A stretch of DNA of 19,437 bases from Streptomyces sp. NRRL WC-3618 (GTDB taxonomy: Bacteria > Actinomycetota > Actinomycetes > Streptomycetales > Streptomycetaceae), in contig NZ_LGDW01000053.1 of the NCBI RefSeq assembly GCF_001280005.1, forward strand, positions 1 through 19,437, given 5' to 3'. Each line of letters opens with the position of its first letter. Positions within the stretch are counted from its first letter, which is position 1. Shown piece by piece: positions 1 through 7,984 of the stretch. The translations under genes and the position numbers were made by a program. The notes beneath the pieces were generated by a model. The model was not told the origin of the DNA and searched no databases. It was given only the letters and a program-made list of their open reading frames with translations.

Positions 1-1
1 A

Positions 2-67
2 CGAGGGCGAGGCTTCTTCTTCCCCATGCTCTCCATGATGGACATCCTCCCGGGGCTGAACCCCTGA
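2..67 (+). CDS. C-terminal end of an unidentified protein (cut by window edge)
   Basis: Reading from base 2 gives 21 codons ending in TGA at 65-67, with the peptide end [18 protein letters not shown]. The frame is open to the window edge and most codons end in G or C, so this is probably the tail of a gene lying mostly to the left. It is too short to name. No hairpin terminator is obvious directly after the stop. Confidence 0.35.
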   Translation, partial: RGRGFFFPMLSMMDILPGLNP

Positions 68-167
68 TCTCGGATGTCCGTCAAAGCGGATCAAGCCCAA
101 ACAATCTGAGCCAGACCCCGCTCGAGTGGTGTGATCACATACGGCCAACGACCACGACTCTGCGGGG

Positions 168-470
168 TCACCCTACCCGCGCCGGCAAATTCAACACCCT
201 TCGCAAAAGCAGCCCCTCGGTGACGGCCTTGACGATCTCCAGGCCGTGCTGGCCGACCCTGCCGGGACCGGCACCCCGAGTAGCGGGCACGGCGGGGTCG
301 TTGTCCCACACGACGACGTCCACGGCGTGGGTGTTGATGCGCAGTTCCATCAGGACAGGGCCAGGTGCGTACTTGAGGGCGTTGGTGACCAGCTCGCTGA
401 CCACCGGCTGGGGGAGGTCCCTGGGCCCCGCCGGACGGGAGAAGCCTGGGGCACATGACCAGGGGGGAAC
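168..470 (-). pseudogene. Truncated anti-sigma-factor-like ATP-binding protein (HATPase_c_2, RsbW type)
   Basis: On the minus strand this segment encodes [15 protein letters not shown] followed by [10 protein letters not shown] and [14 protein letters not shown]. These are the N-box and G-box of the small RsbW-like serine kinases and ATPases that are numerous in Streptomyces, where they bind sigma factors or anti-anti-sigma factors. Family members are usually about 130-160 residues. Here the segment before the N-box is not recognisable as the usual N-terminal helix and strand, and after the G-box the reading ends early in [12 protein letters not shown], without the usual final strands. The first potential start (GTG at 402-404) lies inside the conserved motif and cannot be the true start. 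I read this as a remnant cut at both ends. Family assignment is firm; loss of function is inferred. Confidence 0.6.
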
Positions 471-578
471 ACCGGCGGTGCAGCCAGTGCGGCGCTCGAC
501 TGCTCGGAACAGACCGCCCGTACGAAACTCAGTTCGTCAGCACGGGACGGCGCGCGACACACGTCCGGGTGGTATTTT

Positions 579-588
579 CCCGCGCGGG
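579..588. promoter_or_regulatory. 10-bp perfect palindrome upstream of the oxidase gene
   Basis: CCCGCGCGGG is self-complementary and lies about 45 bases before the ATG of the amino-acid oxidase, directly after a short T-rich stretch. It could be a repressor site or part of a promoter region. GC-rich palindromes of this size also arise by chance in such DNA, so this is only a candidate. Confidence 0.18.
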
Positions 589-633
589 TGCATTCTGGCC
601 GTTCGGGTCCGGGCGGGCGGCAAGAGTTGGGCC

Positions 634-2601
634 ATGATCATGGATCCCGATGCCAACTCCGAAACCCCTGAAGCTCCCGGTACCCCCGGCGGGCCCGCAC
701 CGGCGCCCTCCCGCCAGCCCTCCCGTCGTAACGTCATCGCCGGCGCGGCCGCCGTCGCCGGAGCCGGCGGGCTGACGGTCGCCGCCACCTCCGCCGGGAC
801 CGCGCAGGCCGCCCCCGCCACCGCTGTCGCCGACTGGGGCGCCTGCCTGACGATCGCCCGGGCCATCCTCGTACGGGACGACGAGGACCAGCCGCTCGTC
901 CCGCGCTACGCCGACATCCTCCTGAACAACGGTTTGCCCCGCTCGCGCCGCCGCGGCAAGAAGGTACTGATCGTCGGCGCCGGGCCGGCCGGTCTCACCG
1001 CCGCACACCTCCTGCGCGAGGCCGGTCACCAGGTCACCGTCATCGAGGCCAACGCCAACCGGGTGGGCGGCCGGATCAAGACCTTCCGCACCGGCGGCCA
1101 CGAGAACGCCGCACAGCCCTTCGCCGACCCGAAGCAGTACGCCGAGGCCGGTGCGATGCGCATCCCCGACAGCCACCCCCTGGTCACCGGACTGATGGAC
1201 AGCCTCGGCCTCAAGCGCCGGCGCTTCCACCTGGTCGACGTGGACGGGGCCGGCCGCCCCGCCTACCGGACGTGGATCTACGTCAACGGCATCCGTGTCC
1301 GCCGCGCCGACTACGCGCGCGCCCCGCAGACGCTCAATCGTTCCTTCGGAGTGCCGCAGGCGTACGAGTCCGTCACCGCCTCGCAGATCGTCCGTGACGC
1401 CTTCGCCCCTGTACGCAAGGAGATCGAGGGCAAGAAGGACAAGGAACTCGTCGAGGGCTGGGCACGCGTCATCCAGCGCTACGGCCACATGTCGATGTAC
1501 CGCTTCCTGACGGAGGAGGCCAGGCTCGACGAGCGGACCATCGACCTGATCGGAACCGTCGAGAACCTCACCTCCCGCCTGCACCTCGCCTTCGTACACA
1601 GCTTCATCGGCGCCTCCCTGATCAGCCCCGACACCGCCTTCTACGAGCTGCCCGACGGCACCGCCACCCTGGCCGACGCCATGTACGCCCGTGTGAAGGA
1701 CCTGGTACGGCTCGACCGCCGTGTCACCCGCATCACCCACGGCGAGGGCAAGGTCAGCGTCGAGACCGTCTCCGAGGGCCGCGGCGGCCACCCCGTGCGG
1801 CGCGAGACCTTCACCGCCGACACCGCCATCATCACCGTCCCCTTCTCCGGGCTGCGCCACATCCCCGTCGCCCCGGCGCTCTCCTACGGCAAGCGGCGCG
1901 CGGTCACCGAGCTGCACTACGACGCCGCCACCAAGGTGCTGCTCGAATTCAGCCGCCGCTGGTGGGAGTTCGACGAGGCCGACTGGAAGCGCGAGCTGGA
2001 GACCGTACAGCCCGGCCTGTACCGGAAGTACCAGACCGGACAGACGCCGACAAACGGAATGCTGCTGGGCGCCCACCCCTCCGTCCCCGAGGGCCACATC
2101 TCCGCAAGCCAGCGCTCCCACTACGCGGCCTGCCGCGTGGTCACCCGAGACCAGCCCGAGGCGGCCAGCGTCATCGGCGGCGGCTCGGCCACCGACAACC
2201 CCAACCGCTTCATGTTCCAGCCCTCCTACCCCGTTGCAGGCAGCCCGGGCGGCGTCATCCTCGCCTCCTACAGTTGGTCGGACGACGCCCTGAAGTGGGA
2301 CTCCCTGGACGACGAGGAGCGCTACCCGCGTGCCCTCGCCGGGGTGCAGGAGGTGTTCGGGCAGCGCATCGAGGTGTTCTACACCGGCGTCGGCCGCACC
2401 CAGTCCTGGATGCGCGACCCCTACGCCTACGGTGAGGCGTCCGTGCTGCTGCCCGGCCAGCACACCGAGCTCTTCGCCCACGTCCGCAAGGCCGAGGGCA
2501 ACCTGCACTTCGCCGGATGCCACACCTCCATCAAGCCCGCCTGGATCGAGGGAGCCCTGGAATCCGCAGTGCGGACCGCCCTGGAAGTGCACATGGCGTA
2601 G
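634..2601 (+). CDS. Tat-exported L-amino-acid oxidase, L-glutamate-oxidase-like
   Basis: A 655-residue FAD-dependent oxidase expected to deaminate an L-amino acid to the 2-oxoacid, ammonia and hydrogen peroxide. The start ATG at 634 puts a twin-arginine signal (SRRNVIAG, followed by an Ala/Gly-rich stretch to AQAAPA) near the N-terminus; the frame is open much further upstream, but that part is not protein-like. The Rossmann motif GAGPAG (115-120), the ribose-binding E138 and the RVGGR motif (143-147) bind FAD. From memory, the sequence follows Streptomyces L-glutamate oxidase (LGOX) closely, including [34 protein letters not shown] and [13 protein letters not shown] blocks. R315 and H322 align with LGOX Arg305 and His312, and W637 with the Trp near the flavin. 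A segment of roughly 35 residues present in LGOX between the first FAD and substrate parts is missing. No strong Shine-Dalgarno is seen. The stop is only 20 bases from the stop of the convergent channel gene. Substrate is inferred, not shown. Confidence 0.88.
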   Translation: MIMDPDANSETPEAPGTPGGPAPAPSRQPSRRNVIAGAAAVAGAGGLTVAATSAGTAQAAPATAVADWGACLTIARAILVRDDEDQPLVPRYADILLNNGLPRSRRRGKKVLIVGAGPAGLTAAHLLREAGHQVTVIEANANRVGGRIKTFRTGGHENAAQPFADPKQYAEAGAMRIPDSHPLVTGLMDSLGLKRRRFHLVDVDGAGRPAYRTWIYVNGIRVRRADYARAPQTLNRSFGVPQAYESVTASQIVRDAFAPVRKEIEGKKDKELVEGWARVIQRYGHMSMYRFLTEEARLDERTIDLIGTVENLTSRLHLAFVHSFIGASLISPDTAFYELPDGTATLADAMYARVKDLVRLDRRVTRITHGEGKVSVETVSEGRGGHPVRRETFTADTAIITVPFSGLRHIPVAPALSYGKRRAVTELHYDAATKVLLEFSRRWWEFDEADWKRELETVQPGLYRKYQTGQTPTNGMLLGAHPSVPEGHISASQRSHYAACRVVTRDQPEAASVIGGGSATDNPNRFMFQPSYPVAGSPGGVILASYSWSDDALKWDSLDDEERYPRALAGVQEVFGQRIEVFYTGVGRTQSWMRDPYAYGEASVLLPGQHTELFAHVRKAEGNLHFAGCHTSIKPAWIEGALESAVRTALEVHMA

Positions 2602-2621
2602 CGGCCGCCCCAGCGGCGCCG

Positions 2622-4580
2622 TCAGCTCTCGGCGAGCACGATCAGCCAGTCCCCCTCCAAGAACCGGACCCGCTGCCGTTTGTCGGGGTTGATCCGCACC
2701 CCGAAGTCGGGGCCCGTGGCTCTCCGCGCGCGCAGCCGGTAGCCGACCGCGCATTCCCTGCGACGGCGTGCCGACTCGACGGCGGTGGCGAACGAGACCT
2801 CGGAGCCGGCCCGGACGTAGTCCGCGGCCGGCTTGAGGTGGAACTCGTGGCCCTCCGCCGTGAACAACTCCTCGAAGACCGCGGCGAGATACGGGCTCTG
2901 TGAGATCTGGGTCATCAGCAGGCTGATCAGCCTGCCGCTCACGATGAAGTCGGCGCCGTCCCGGGCGGGCGCGAGGAGCCGGTTGCCGTCGTCGGACATC
3001 TCGGTGGTAAGCGCGAGTTCCCGCTGCGCGGCCTCCGCGACGGCCCGCAGATGCAGCAGGGTGACCAGGGTCCTGTCGTCCGCCCGCGCCTCCGGATCCG
3101 GCACCGGAGCGAGGGAGGCGACGGGCGTGTCCGAGGCCGAGCCGCAGGCCGGGGCCGCGAGTTCCGTCTCACCGATCACGATCACGCTGTCGTACGAGGG
3201 CACGTCCAGCTTGGCCAGGGTGCGCGGGTCGGTGATGTCCCCGTCGTGGAATGACACTTCGAGGTGGGACCGCTCGGCCGTGACGGATCGGGCGCCGCGC
3301 GTGGCCGCGTACTCGCCGAGCGCCACGACGTCCAGGGTGGTTCCCGGGCTCACGTACTGGTCGAGCTGCTCGATGACGAGCGGGGCGCGGCGGTTCCAGC
3401 CGAGCAGGAGGAGGCGTTCGGCCTGGGCGGTCCTGGGCCCGGCCGTCACGATCGCGTCCTCCTCGACATGGGAGGTCACGTCCGCCCGCACGGCCGTGTC
3501 ATCGTCCTGGGAGATGACGATGATCCGGTCGGCCGGGCCGATCGCCGCCCCCGGATCCGGATTGAGGGTGACACTCCCGTCGGTGTGCAGCAGGCCGACC
3601 GCAGAGGACGTGGCGAACGACATCAGCGCCTCGCCGAACATACGCCCCACCAGGCCCCCGGCGGCGACCGCATAGAGCTCGTCGCCCTCGAAGTCCAGCA
3701 ACTCCGAGTAGACGAGCGAGAGGCCGGGCTGCCGGGCCGTCGAGACGAGGAGCCGGGCGACGATGTCGTCGACGCACAGGACATGTCCCGTGGGCCCGGC
3801 GGCCAGCCTGGCGGTCATGTGGTTGCGGGAGTCACGGACGGCGGCGACCACCACCGCTTCCCCGTCACCGAACCCTGGGACGGCCGCGTCGAGGGCCAGC
3901 AGCGTCTTCACCACATGGGCGTCACCGGTGTCCCCGGTGGGAGGCAGCACAAGCACCGCCTTCGCGGTGCGCGGACTCACCCGGCACAGCTCGGTGGGGT
4001 CGGTGGTGCTCCCGTTGCGGCAGATGATCCGCGTCCTGCCACTGTCGCTGACGCGGGTGGAGATCTCGTCCTCCATCCACACCTTGTCCTGCGGGGCCAG
4101 CACGGCGACGGCGGAGCGGCGCTGGTTCGCATTGGCGGCCATCAGCTCCCCGATCACGGGAAAAACCTGGTCCGACCACCCCAGGACGACGGTGTGCCGC
4201 GTCTCCAGCACGGTGGAGTGGCCCAGGCGCAGCGACATGATGCGCCGGTTGATGCCCGTGGTGATCAGACTGACCAGGGTCGACACGAAGAGCAGCGCCA
4301 CCAGCGCGAGTGATACGGAAGCCAGCACGTAGAGCGGGGAACCGACCGCACCCCCGATCTTCAGCGTCTGGCCGACGCTGACCCACACGGCGGCGAGCCG
4401 GCCGGAGAGCGTTGCCGGAGCAGCCCGGTCGGACCAGACAAGGACCATGCTCGCCGGAACGACAACGGCGAGGCAGGCCAGGGCCAGCCAGCCAATGAGC
4501 GCGGTCGTTCCCCCCGAGACCAGATGGTCGAAGCGGTACCGGAGACGGAGCCGGAGTGACGTCGTGTGCTGCTGCGCCAC
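2622..4580 (-). CDS. CASTOR/POLLUX-type putative ion channel with two RCK-like domains
   Basis: A 652-residue membrane protein. I chose the GTG at 4578-4580 because GGGAG (4586-4590) sits five bases upstream; the frame is open back to 4691, but that part looks non-coding. Hydrophobic segments at about residues 25-49 and 83-107 give a two-helix membrane part. A Rossmann-like TrkA-N/RCK domain follows (HTVVLGWSDQVFPVIGEL, about 129-146) with its C-terminal partner, and a second RCK-like domain begins near 389 (LLLLGWNRRAPLVIEQL). This order matches the bacterial relatives of plant CASTOR/POLLUX/DMI1 channels. There is no TVGYG-type potassium filter, which agrees with that family. Ion selectivity and ligand cannot be read from the sequence. 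The gene stands alone and converges on the oxidase gene. Confidence 0.83.
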   Translation of the reverse strand: MAQQHTTSLRLRLRYRFDHLVSGGTTALIGWLALACLAVVVPASMVLVWSDRAAPATLSGRLAAVWVSVGQTLKIGGAVGSPLYVLASVSLALVALLFVSTLVSLITTGINRRIMSLRLGHSTVLETRHTVVLGWSDQVFPVIGELMAANANQRRSAVAVLAPQDKVWMEDEISTRVSDSGRTRIICRNGSTTDPTELCRVSPRTAKAVLVLPPTGDTGDAHVVKTLLALDAAVPGFGDGEAVVVAAVRDSRNHMTARLAAGPTGHVLCVDDIVARLLVSTARQPGLSLVYSELLDFEGDELYAVAAGGLVGRMFGEALMSFATSSAVGLLHTDGSVTLNPDPGAAIGPADRIIVISQDDDTAVRADVTSHVEEDAIVTAGPRTAQAERLLLLGWNRRAPLVIEQLDQYVSPGTTLDVVALGEYAATRGARSVTAERSHLEVSFHDGDITDPRTLAKLDVPSYDSVIVIGETELAAPACGSASDTPVASLAPVPDPEARADDRTLVTLLHLRAVAEAAQRELALTTEMSDDGNRLLAPARDGADFIVSGRLISLLMTQISQSPYLAAVFEELFTAEGHEFHLKPAADYVRAGSEVSFATAVESARRRRECAVGYRLRARRATGPDFGVRINPDKRQRVRFLEGDWLIVLAES

Positions 4581-5112
4581 ACAAACTCCCGTACATGAGT
4601 CGACGCGCCGATCGGAGCGGCTGCCCGCCACCCCAGAAATCACCCTAGGCAGATCTCTACTCCCGCCGACCTTGAACCCGACCGACCTCACTCAGAGGTA
4701 TGAACGCACCATGGAAACCAGACCGGGCGGGGCATCGACCGACGTCAGTGATCGGGTGCAGCGCCCTGCGGGGAAAGGGCCGCGTGCCGGGTTCGAGGGC
4801 ATCCGGGAGGTATCGCCGTCCTCGAAAGCGGGCAGGCCGGCGACGCTGGAATCCTGGACCAGGCGCGCGAGTTCGTCGTCGGTACATACCGATCCGACCT
4901 CGCCCCACGACCACGACCGTGCAAAACACAGTCCGCAGGGATGTGCCTGGCGGCGACGCGTCAAGCTGCGGCACGACTCCGATCTCCGCCTGGTTGCCCG
5001 GTAGAGCGACCCACCTCACGTCGGCGGCGTGCCGGGCCGTTGTGGGCCGGGCGCGCCGTCGTTTCACATGCGGGGCGGGTGGAATGGTCAGCCGCCCGTG
5101 TGGTGTGGGGTG
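4581..5112. other. About 530 bases without a recognisable gene
   Basis: The first few tens of bases are the 5' region of the channel gene. A 90-codon minus-strand frame at 4692-4964 contains a protein-like stretch (VCTDDELARLVQDSSVAGLP), but it has no recognisable domain, mixed third-position use and no convincing ribosome-binding site. I do not call it. No RNA gene or large repeat is seen. Confidence 0.4.
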
Positions 5113-5235
5113 TCAGCGGCGGGCGTCGCAGAACCGGGCGAAGCCCCGGTCCACTCGGGCCAGCAGGCCCGGGGAGGGAACGCCGTAGGCGTGCCACTGG
5201 AGGCCGCGGCCCTCCGGGGCTGGGGCGGTGGAGTC
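5113..5235 (-). pseudogene. C-terminal fragment of an unidentified gene
   Basis: About 40 minus-strand codons, including GRGLQWHAYGVPSPG and RVDRGFARFCDARR, end at the TGA whose complement is 5113-5115. About nine in ten codons end in G or C, the pattern of real coding sequence here, while the sequence above about 5240 in the same frame loses that pattern and has no start. It therefore looks like the cut-off 3' end of a gene. I do not recognise the family. Confidence 0.35.
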
Positions 5236-5301
5236 GGTGTGTGAACGCGAGGGGGCGCCTCTTCTTCGGCTGGTGGGACTGTGGCTGCTGCCCATCGTCG
5301 G

Positions 5302-5511
5302 CTACTCCGCTTCGTGGGTAGGTTCGAGCCCCGTGTGGTCGTGGTCTTTGTCGGTGCGGGTGGGGTCGGCGGCGTGGATGAGTTGGCGGAGCCCGCCGAA
5401 GTAGACCTCGTGGTCGACCATGGCGGGCAGGATGGCGGCGAGGTGGCCGGTCAGCACCGGGAACTCCTCGGGGTCGAGCGCGGCCAACGCCCGCCGGGTG
5501 GCGGCCTGCCC
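5302..5511 (-). pseudogene. C-terminal remnant of a TetR-family regulator
   Basis: The minus strand encodes RRALAALDPEEFPVLTGHLA and then HEVYFGGLRQLIHAADP before a TAG stop at 5302-5304. The pattern 'LDPxxFPxLT ... F..GLxxLI' is typical of the ligand-binding C-terminal domain of TetR regulators in actinomycetes. The DNA-binding N-terminal domain is absent. Upstream, the sequence changes directly into a cytochrome P450 N-terminus, so this is a scrap joined to a foreign gene by deletion or recombination. Assignment rests on pattern memory and is moderate. Confidence 0.5.
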
Positions 5512-5790
5512 CCTTGCTGCGCATGACGCCGTTGCCGACCAGTCGTTTGAACGCCCAGCCGGCCTCGAAAATCTCGAAGCGTCCTTCGTCGCTTGCCAGC
5601 AGCTGCGCGATGTGCTCGGGGTGGGCGAGGGACAAGATCCGCATCGGCCGAGCGACCAGGTCACGACGTCCCCGAAGCCGTCGCGCAGACGCTCCAGGAA
5701 CACCAACGGGTCGCTGCCGAAAGCAGGAAGGTTGCCAAGCAGCGGCAGTCCGCGCGGGCCTGCAAGGGGACGGAACGGAACAATGGGCAC
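5512..5790 (-). pseudogene. N-terminal remnant of a cytochrome P450, frameshifted
   Basis: Starting from a possible GTG at 5788-5790, the minus strand encodes PLAGPRGLPLLGNLPAFG and ERLRDGFGDVVTWSLG, the proline-rich entry and first strands of a P450. Near 5645-5655 the homology moves to another frame and continues as MRILSLAHPEHIAQLLAS, then WAFKRLVGNGVMRSKGA, where it stops at the junction with the TetR fragment. The I-helix, ExxR and heme-cysteine regions (about 300 residues) are missing, so it cannot be active. The N-terminus resembles actinobacterial P450s linked to terpenoid clusters, which fits the adjacent cyclases. That link is inferred. Confidence 0.68.
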
Positions 5791-5876
5791 CCCGGGCCAA
5801 CGAACAGTATCGCGAACGGTTCCGCGGCAGAGAAGAAGCGCTGCAGCTCTCACTCCCGGGTGCAGTCTGGCCATGA

Positions 5877-6255
5877 GCGCCCAGCGTTAGCGAGCCTCTG
5901 CCGCTCGCGGACGCCTCGGTGGACGTCGTGTTCGCGCACATGCTGCTCTGCATGGCGCTGTCCACCCAGGAGATCGCCCTGGTCGCCGAAGTGCGACGGG
6001 TACTGCCGCCGGGCGGCTCCTTGGTCTACACCGTCCGCCACACCGGAGGTGCCCACTACCAGGCCGGGACCGGGCACGGAGACGGAGACGGCATCTGGAA
6101 ACATGGCGGCTTCGCCGTCCATTTCTTCCCTCGCGCCCTGGTCGACGACCTCGCCAAGAGCTGGACTCTGGACGAGGTCGCGGCGTTCGAGGAAGGCGGC
6201 CTCCCCCGGTTGCCGGCGGCTGTGGCGCGTCACGTCCCCCTGTGAGTACCGCCTG
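5877..6255 (+). pseudogene. C-terminal remnant of a SAM-dependent methyltransferase
   Basis: After an in-frame TGA (5874-5876) the plus strand reads EPLPLADASVDVVFAHMLLC, EVRRVLPPGGSLVYTVRHT and GGFAVHFFPRALVDDLA. This is the second half of a class I (Methyltransf_11/25-like) methyltransferase: the motif around the acidic residue after motif II, then the 'LxPGG' motif. The SAM-binding motif I and the whole N-terminal half are missing. The frame ends at 6245, but near 6205 the expected tail (RRLWRVTSP) continues in another frame, so there is also an indel. There is no credible start codon. It runs opposite to, and underneath, the 3' extension of the class II cyclase gene. Confidence 0.65.
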
Positions 6256-7923
6256 AAGGGGCAGCGCTGTCCAATCTCGGCTGCGGGGAGCGCGGTGGCG
6301 GGCGGGAGATTCACGGATGCCGCGTTCGCCTCTGTCGCCGCTGGTCACTGAGGGTATTCGGCGTGGTGCGGGGGCAATGCGGCGGGTGAGGTGGCCAAGG
6401 GCGAGCAAGGCGAAGACGTCGGCCAGCGCGGGGACGGTGAAGCCGAACGGGCGGGGTCCGATCGAGTCCGGAATGCTGGCGATCGATCCGTCGGGGCGTT
6501 GCTGGGTGAGCAGGTAGGCGGCGCCGCGGGCAGCGTGGCCGGGGGTGTTCTGGGTGCTGAGGGCCGTCAGGGCGTAGGCGGTGCTCAGGGCGTCGCTCGC
6601 GTCGCCGTCCTGCTGACCCCACCCGCCGTCCGCGTTCTGGGAATCTGCCATCAGATTCACAGCCTTGTCGATGATGCGCCGCGCGGGGCTGCAGGAGGTG
6701 ATGCGGGGGTGGCGGGAGGCCGCGAGGACGGCGCGGGAGACGGTGTGCAGACGGCTGCTGCTCCAGTCCGGCGGATAGGAGCCGTCGGGGCGCTGATGGG
6801 AGGCGAGGTAAGCCAGGGCTGTTTCGAACTCATGGCGGTATGCCGGGCCCTGGGTGCTGAGGGCGTTGGCCGCGGCGGCGGTCATGCAGGCTTCCGACGG
6901 CGCGCCGGTCAGGTAGGTCGGGAAGCCGCCGTCCTCGCCCCGCAGGGCGTGCAGCGCGCCCAGTGCGCGGCGCAGCGGTACGCGGTAGGCACCGGGGCCG
7001 GCGAGGTGGAGGACTTCGACGGCCACCGAGGTGCAGTCCACGTCCGGGAGTTGGACGTCCTCGGTGTAGGACCAGCCGCCCGCGGGATGCTGGAGGGCCA
7101 CCAGACGCCGGGCGATGAGGTCCACGACCGGTACGCCGGCTCTGGCTGCGTGCAGGGCGACCCCGGCGGTGGCGGTGACCCAGGTGTCCTCGTCACAGAT
7201 GAACGGCACCCCGCCGTCGGGCCGCTGATGCTGCAGCACGGTCCGTACCCCCTCGACGACCAGCCGGTACTGGCCGGGGACGGGTAGCAGGGCGTGCAGG
7301 ACCGACAGGTGGATGAGGAGGTTGGCCTCCCAGACGGTCCCGGGTCGCTGCGTGGAGCACATCAGTTTCAGGTCGCGTGGGTCGACCATGCGGTCTCCGT
7401 GTCCGTGAGCGTGGGCGAGGATCGTTTTGACGGCGGTGACCTGGACGCGGGCCCAGGTGTGCAGACCGTGCTGACTGAACGCCTCCGGAGCGGGGGTCTC
7501 GTCGGCCGGGGCGACGCCCAGGAGCGTCAGGACGGCGTGCAACAGGGCGCGTTTACGGGTGCCGGTGAAGTCCGGGGCCCGGGCGAGGAACCCATCCACA
7601 TCCAGCAGGTCAGCCGGGTCGGGTCTGTGGTGCAGGGCGGCCCGGGCCAGGAGCCGGTCCAGCGGTTCTGGAGAGTCGCAGTGCGGGGTCAGGTAGGCGG
7701 CCAGGCGGCTGCGGGCGGCGGGCTCCAGGCGGGTCCGCTCCAGCAGGGCCAGGAGGAGTGCGGATTCCAGGACGCGGCTGTGGCACTGACTGTGCAGTGT
7801 TCCGTCCGGCCGGATCAGTTCTATGAGATGGGAGCGCAACCGTGCGGTGGCCGGTGCCAGGCGGCCAGGCAGCGCGGATCGGGGCCAGCGGGGCAGGCCC
7901 GAGGTCGGGGCAGTGATTCTCAT
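5887..7923 (-). CDS. Class II terpene cyclase (prenyltransferase/squalene-cyclase fold) with DVDC motif and run-on C-terminus
   Basis: Expected to cyclise a linear prenyl diphosphate by protonation. The ATG at 7921-7923 has AAGGGA about ten bases upstream. The alpha-barrel QW-like repeats are visible: QRPDGGVPF (233-241), QHPAGGWSY (278-286), EDGGFPTY (330-337), QRPDGSYPPDW (377-387), QNADGGWGQ (429-437) and QRPDGSIAS (475-483). The catalytic DxDD position reads D294-V-D296-C297-T: the central Asp, the proton donor in squalene-hopene cyclase, is kept, but the last Asp is Cys. Recognisable family sequence ends near residue 515, in line with the 500-530 residues usual for stand-alone bacterial class II cyclases. 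The frame then runs on for about 160 Arg/Pro-rich residues, largely antisense to the methyltransferase remnant, so the native stop was probably lost. It follows the class I synthase gene by 61 bases and is probably co-transcribed with it. The product is unknown. Confidence 0.82.
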   Translation of the reverse strand: MRITAPTSGLPRWPRSALPGRLAPATARLRSHLIELIRPDGTLHSQCHSRVLESALLLALLERTRLEPAARSRLAAYLTPHCDSPEPLDRLLARAALHHRPDPADLLDVDGFLARAPDFTGTRKRALLHAVLTLLGVAPADETPAPEAFSQHGLHTWARVQVTAVKTILAHAHGHGDRMVDPRDLKLMCSTQRPGTVWEANLLIHLSVLHALLPVPGQYRLVVEGVRTVLQHQRPDGGVPFICDEDTWVTATAGVALHAARAGVPVVDLIARRLVALQHPAGGWSYTEDVQLPDVDCTSVAVEVLHLAGPGAYRVPLRRALGALHALRGEDGGFPTYLTGAPSEACMTAAAANALSTQGPAYRHEFETALAYLASHQRPDGSYPPDWSSSRLHTVSRAVLAASRHPRITSCSPARRIIDKAVNLMADSQNADGGWGQQDGDASDALSTAYALTALSTQNTPGHAARGAAYLLTQQRPDGSIASIPDSIGPRPFGFTVPALADVFALLALGHLTRRIAPAPRRIPSVTSGDRGERGIRESPARHRAPRSRDWTALPLQAVLTGGRDAPQPPATGGGRLPRTPRPRPESSSWRGRRPGREGRNGRRSRHVSRCRLRLRARSRPGSGHLRCGGRCRPRSRPAAVPVALRRPGRSPGWTAPCRAACARTRRPPRRPRAAEAR

Positions 7924-7984
7924 CGGGGTCCGTTCCCTTGCATCGTCGTATCGCTGGTGCGCCGGTCTGGGAGGTTCTTGCGCG

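Noticed and set aside
220..633. N-terminal extension of the oxidase to an upstream start
   Set aside because: It would overlap the ATPase remnant and put about 138 unstructured residues before the Tat signal; ATG 634 fits.
529..2754. Very long open frame on the minus strand under the oxidase gene
   Set aside because: It is a GC-bias shadow of the well-supported oxidase on the plus strand, with no domain or start signal.
3264..4313. Long plus-strand frame inside the channel gene
   Set aside because: Antisense shadow of the channel reading frame; Gly/Arg-rich with no motif.
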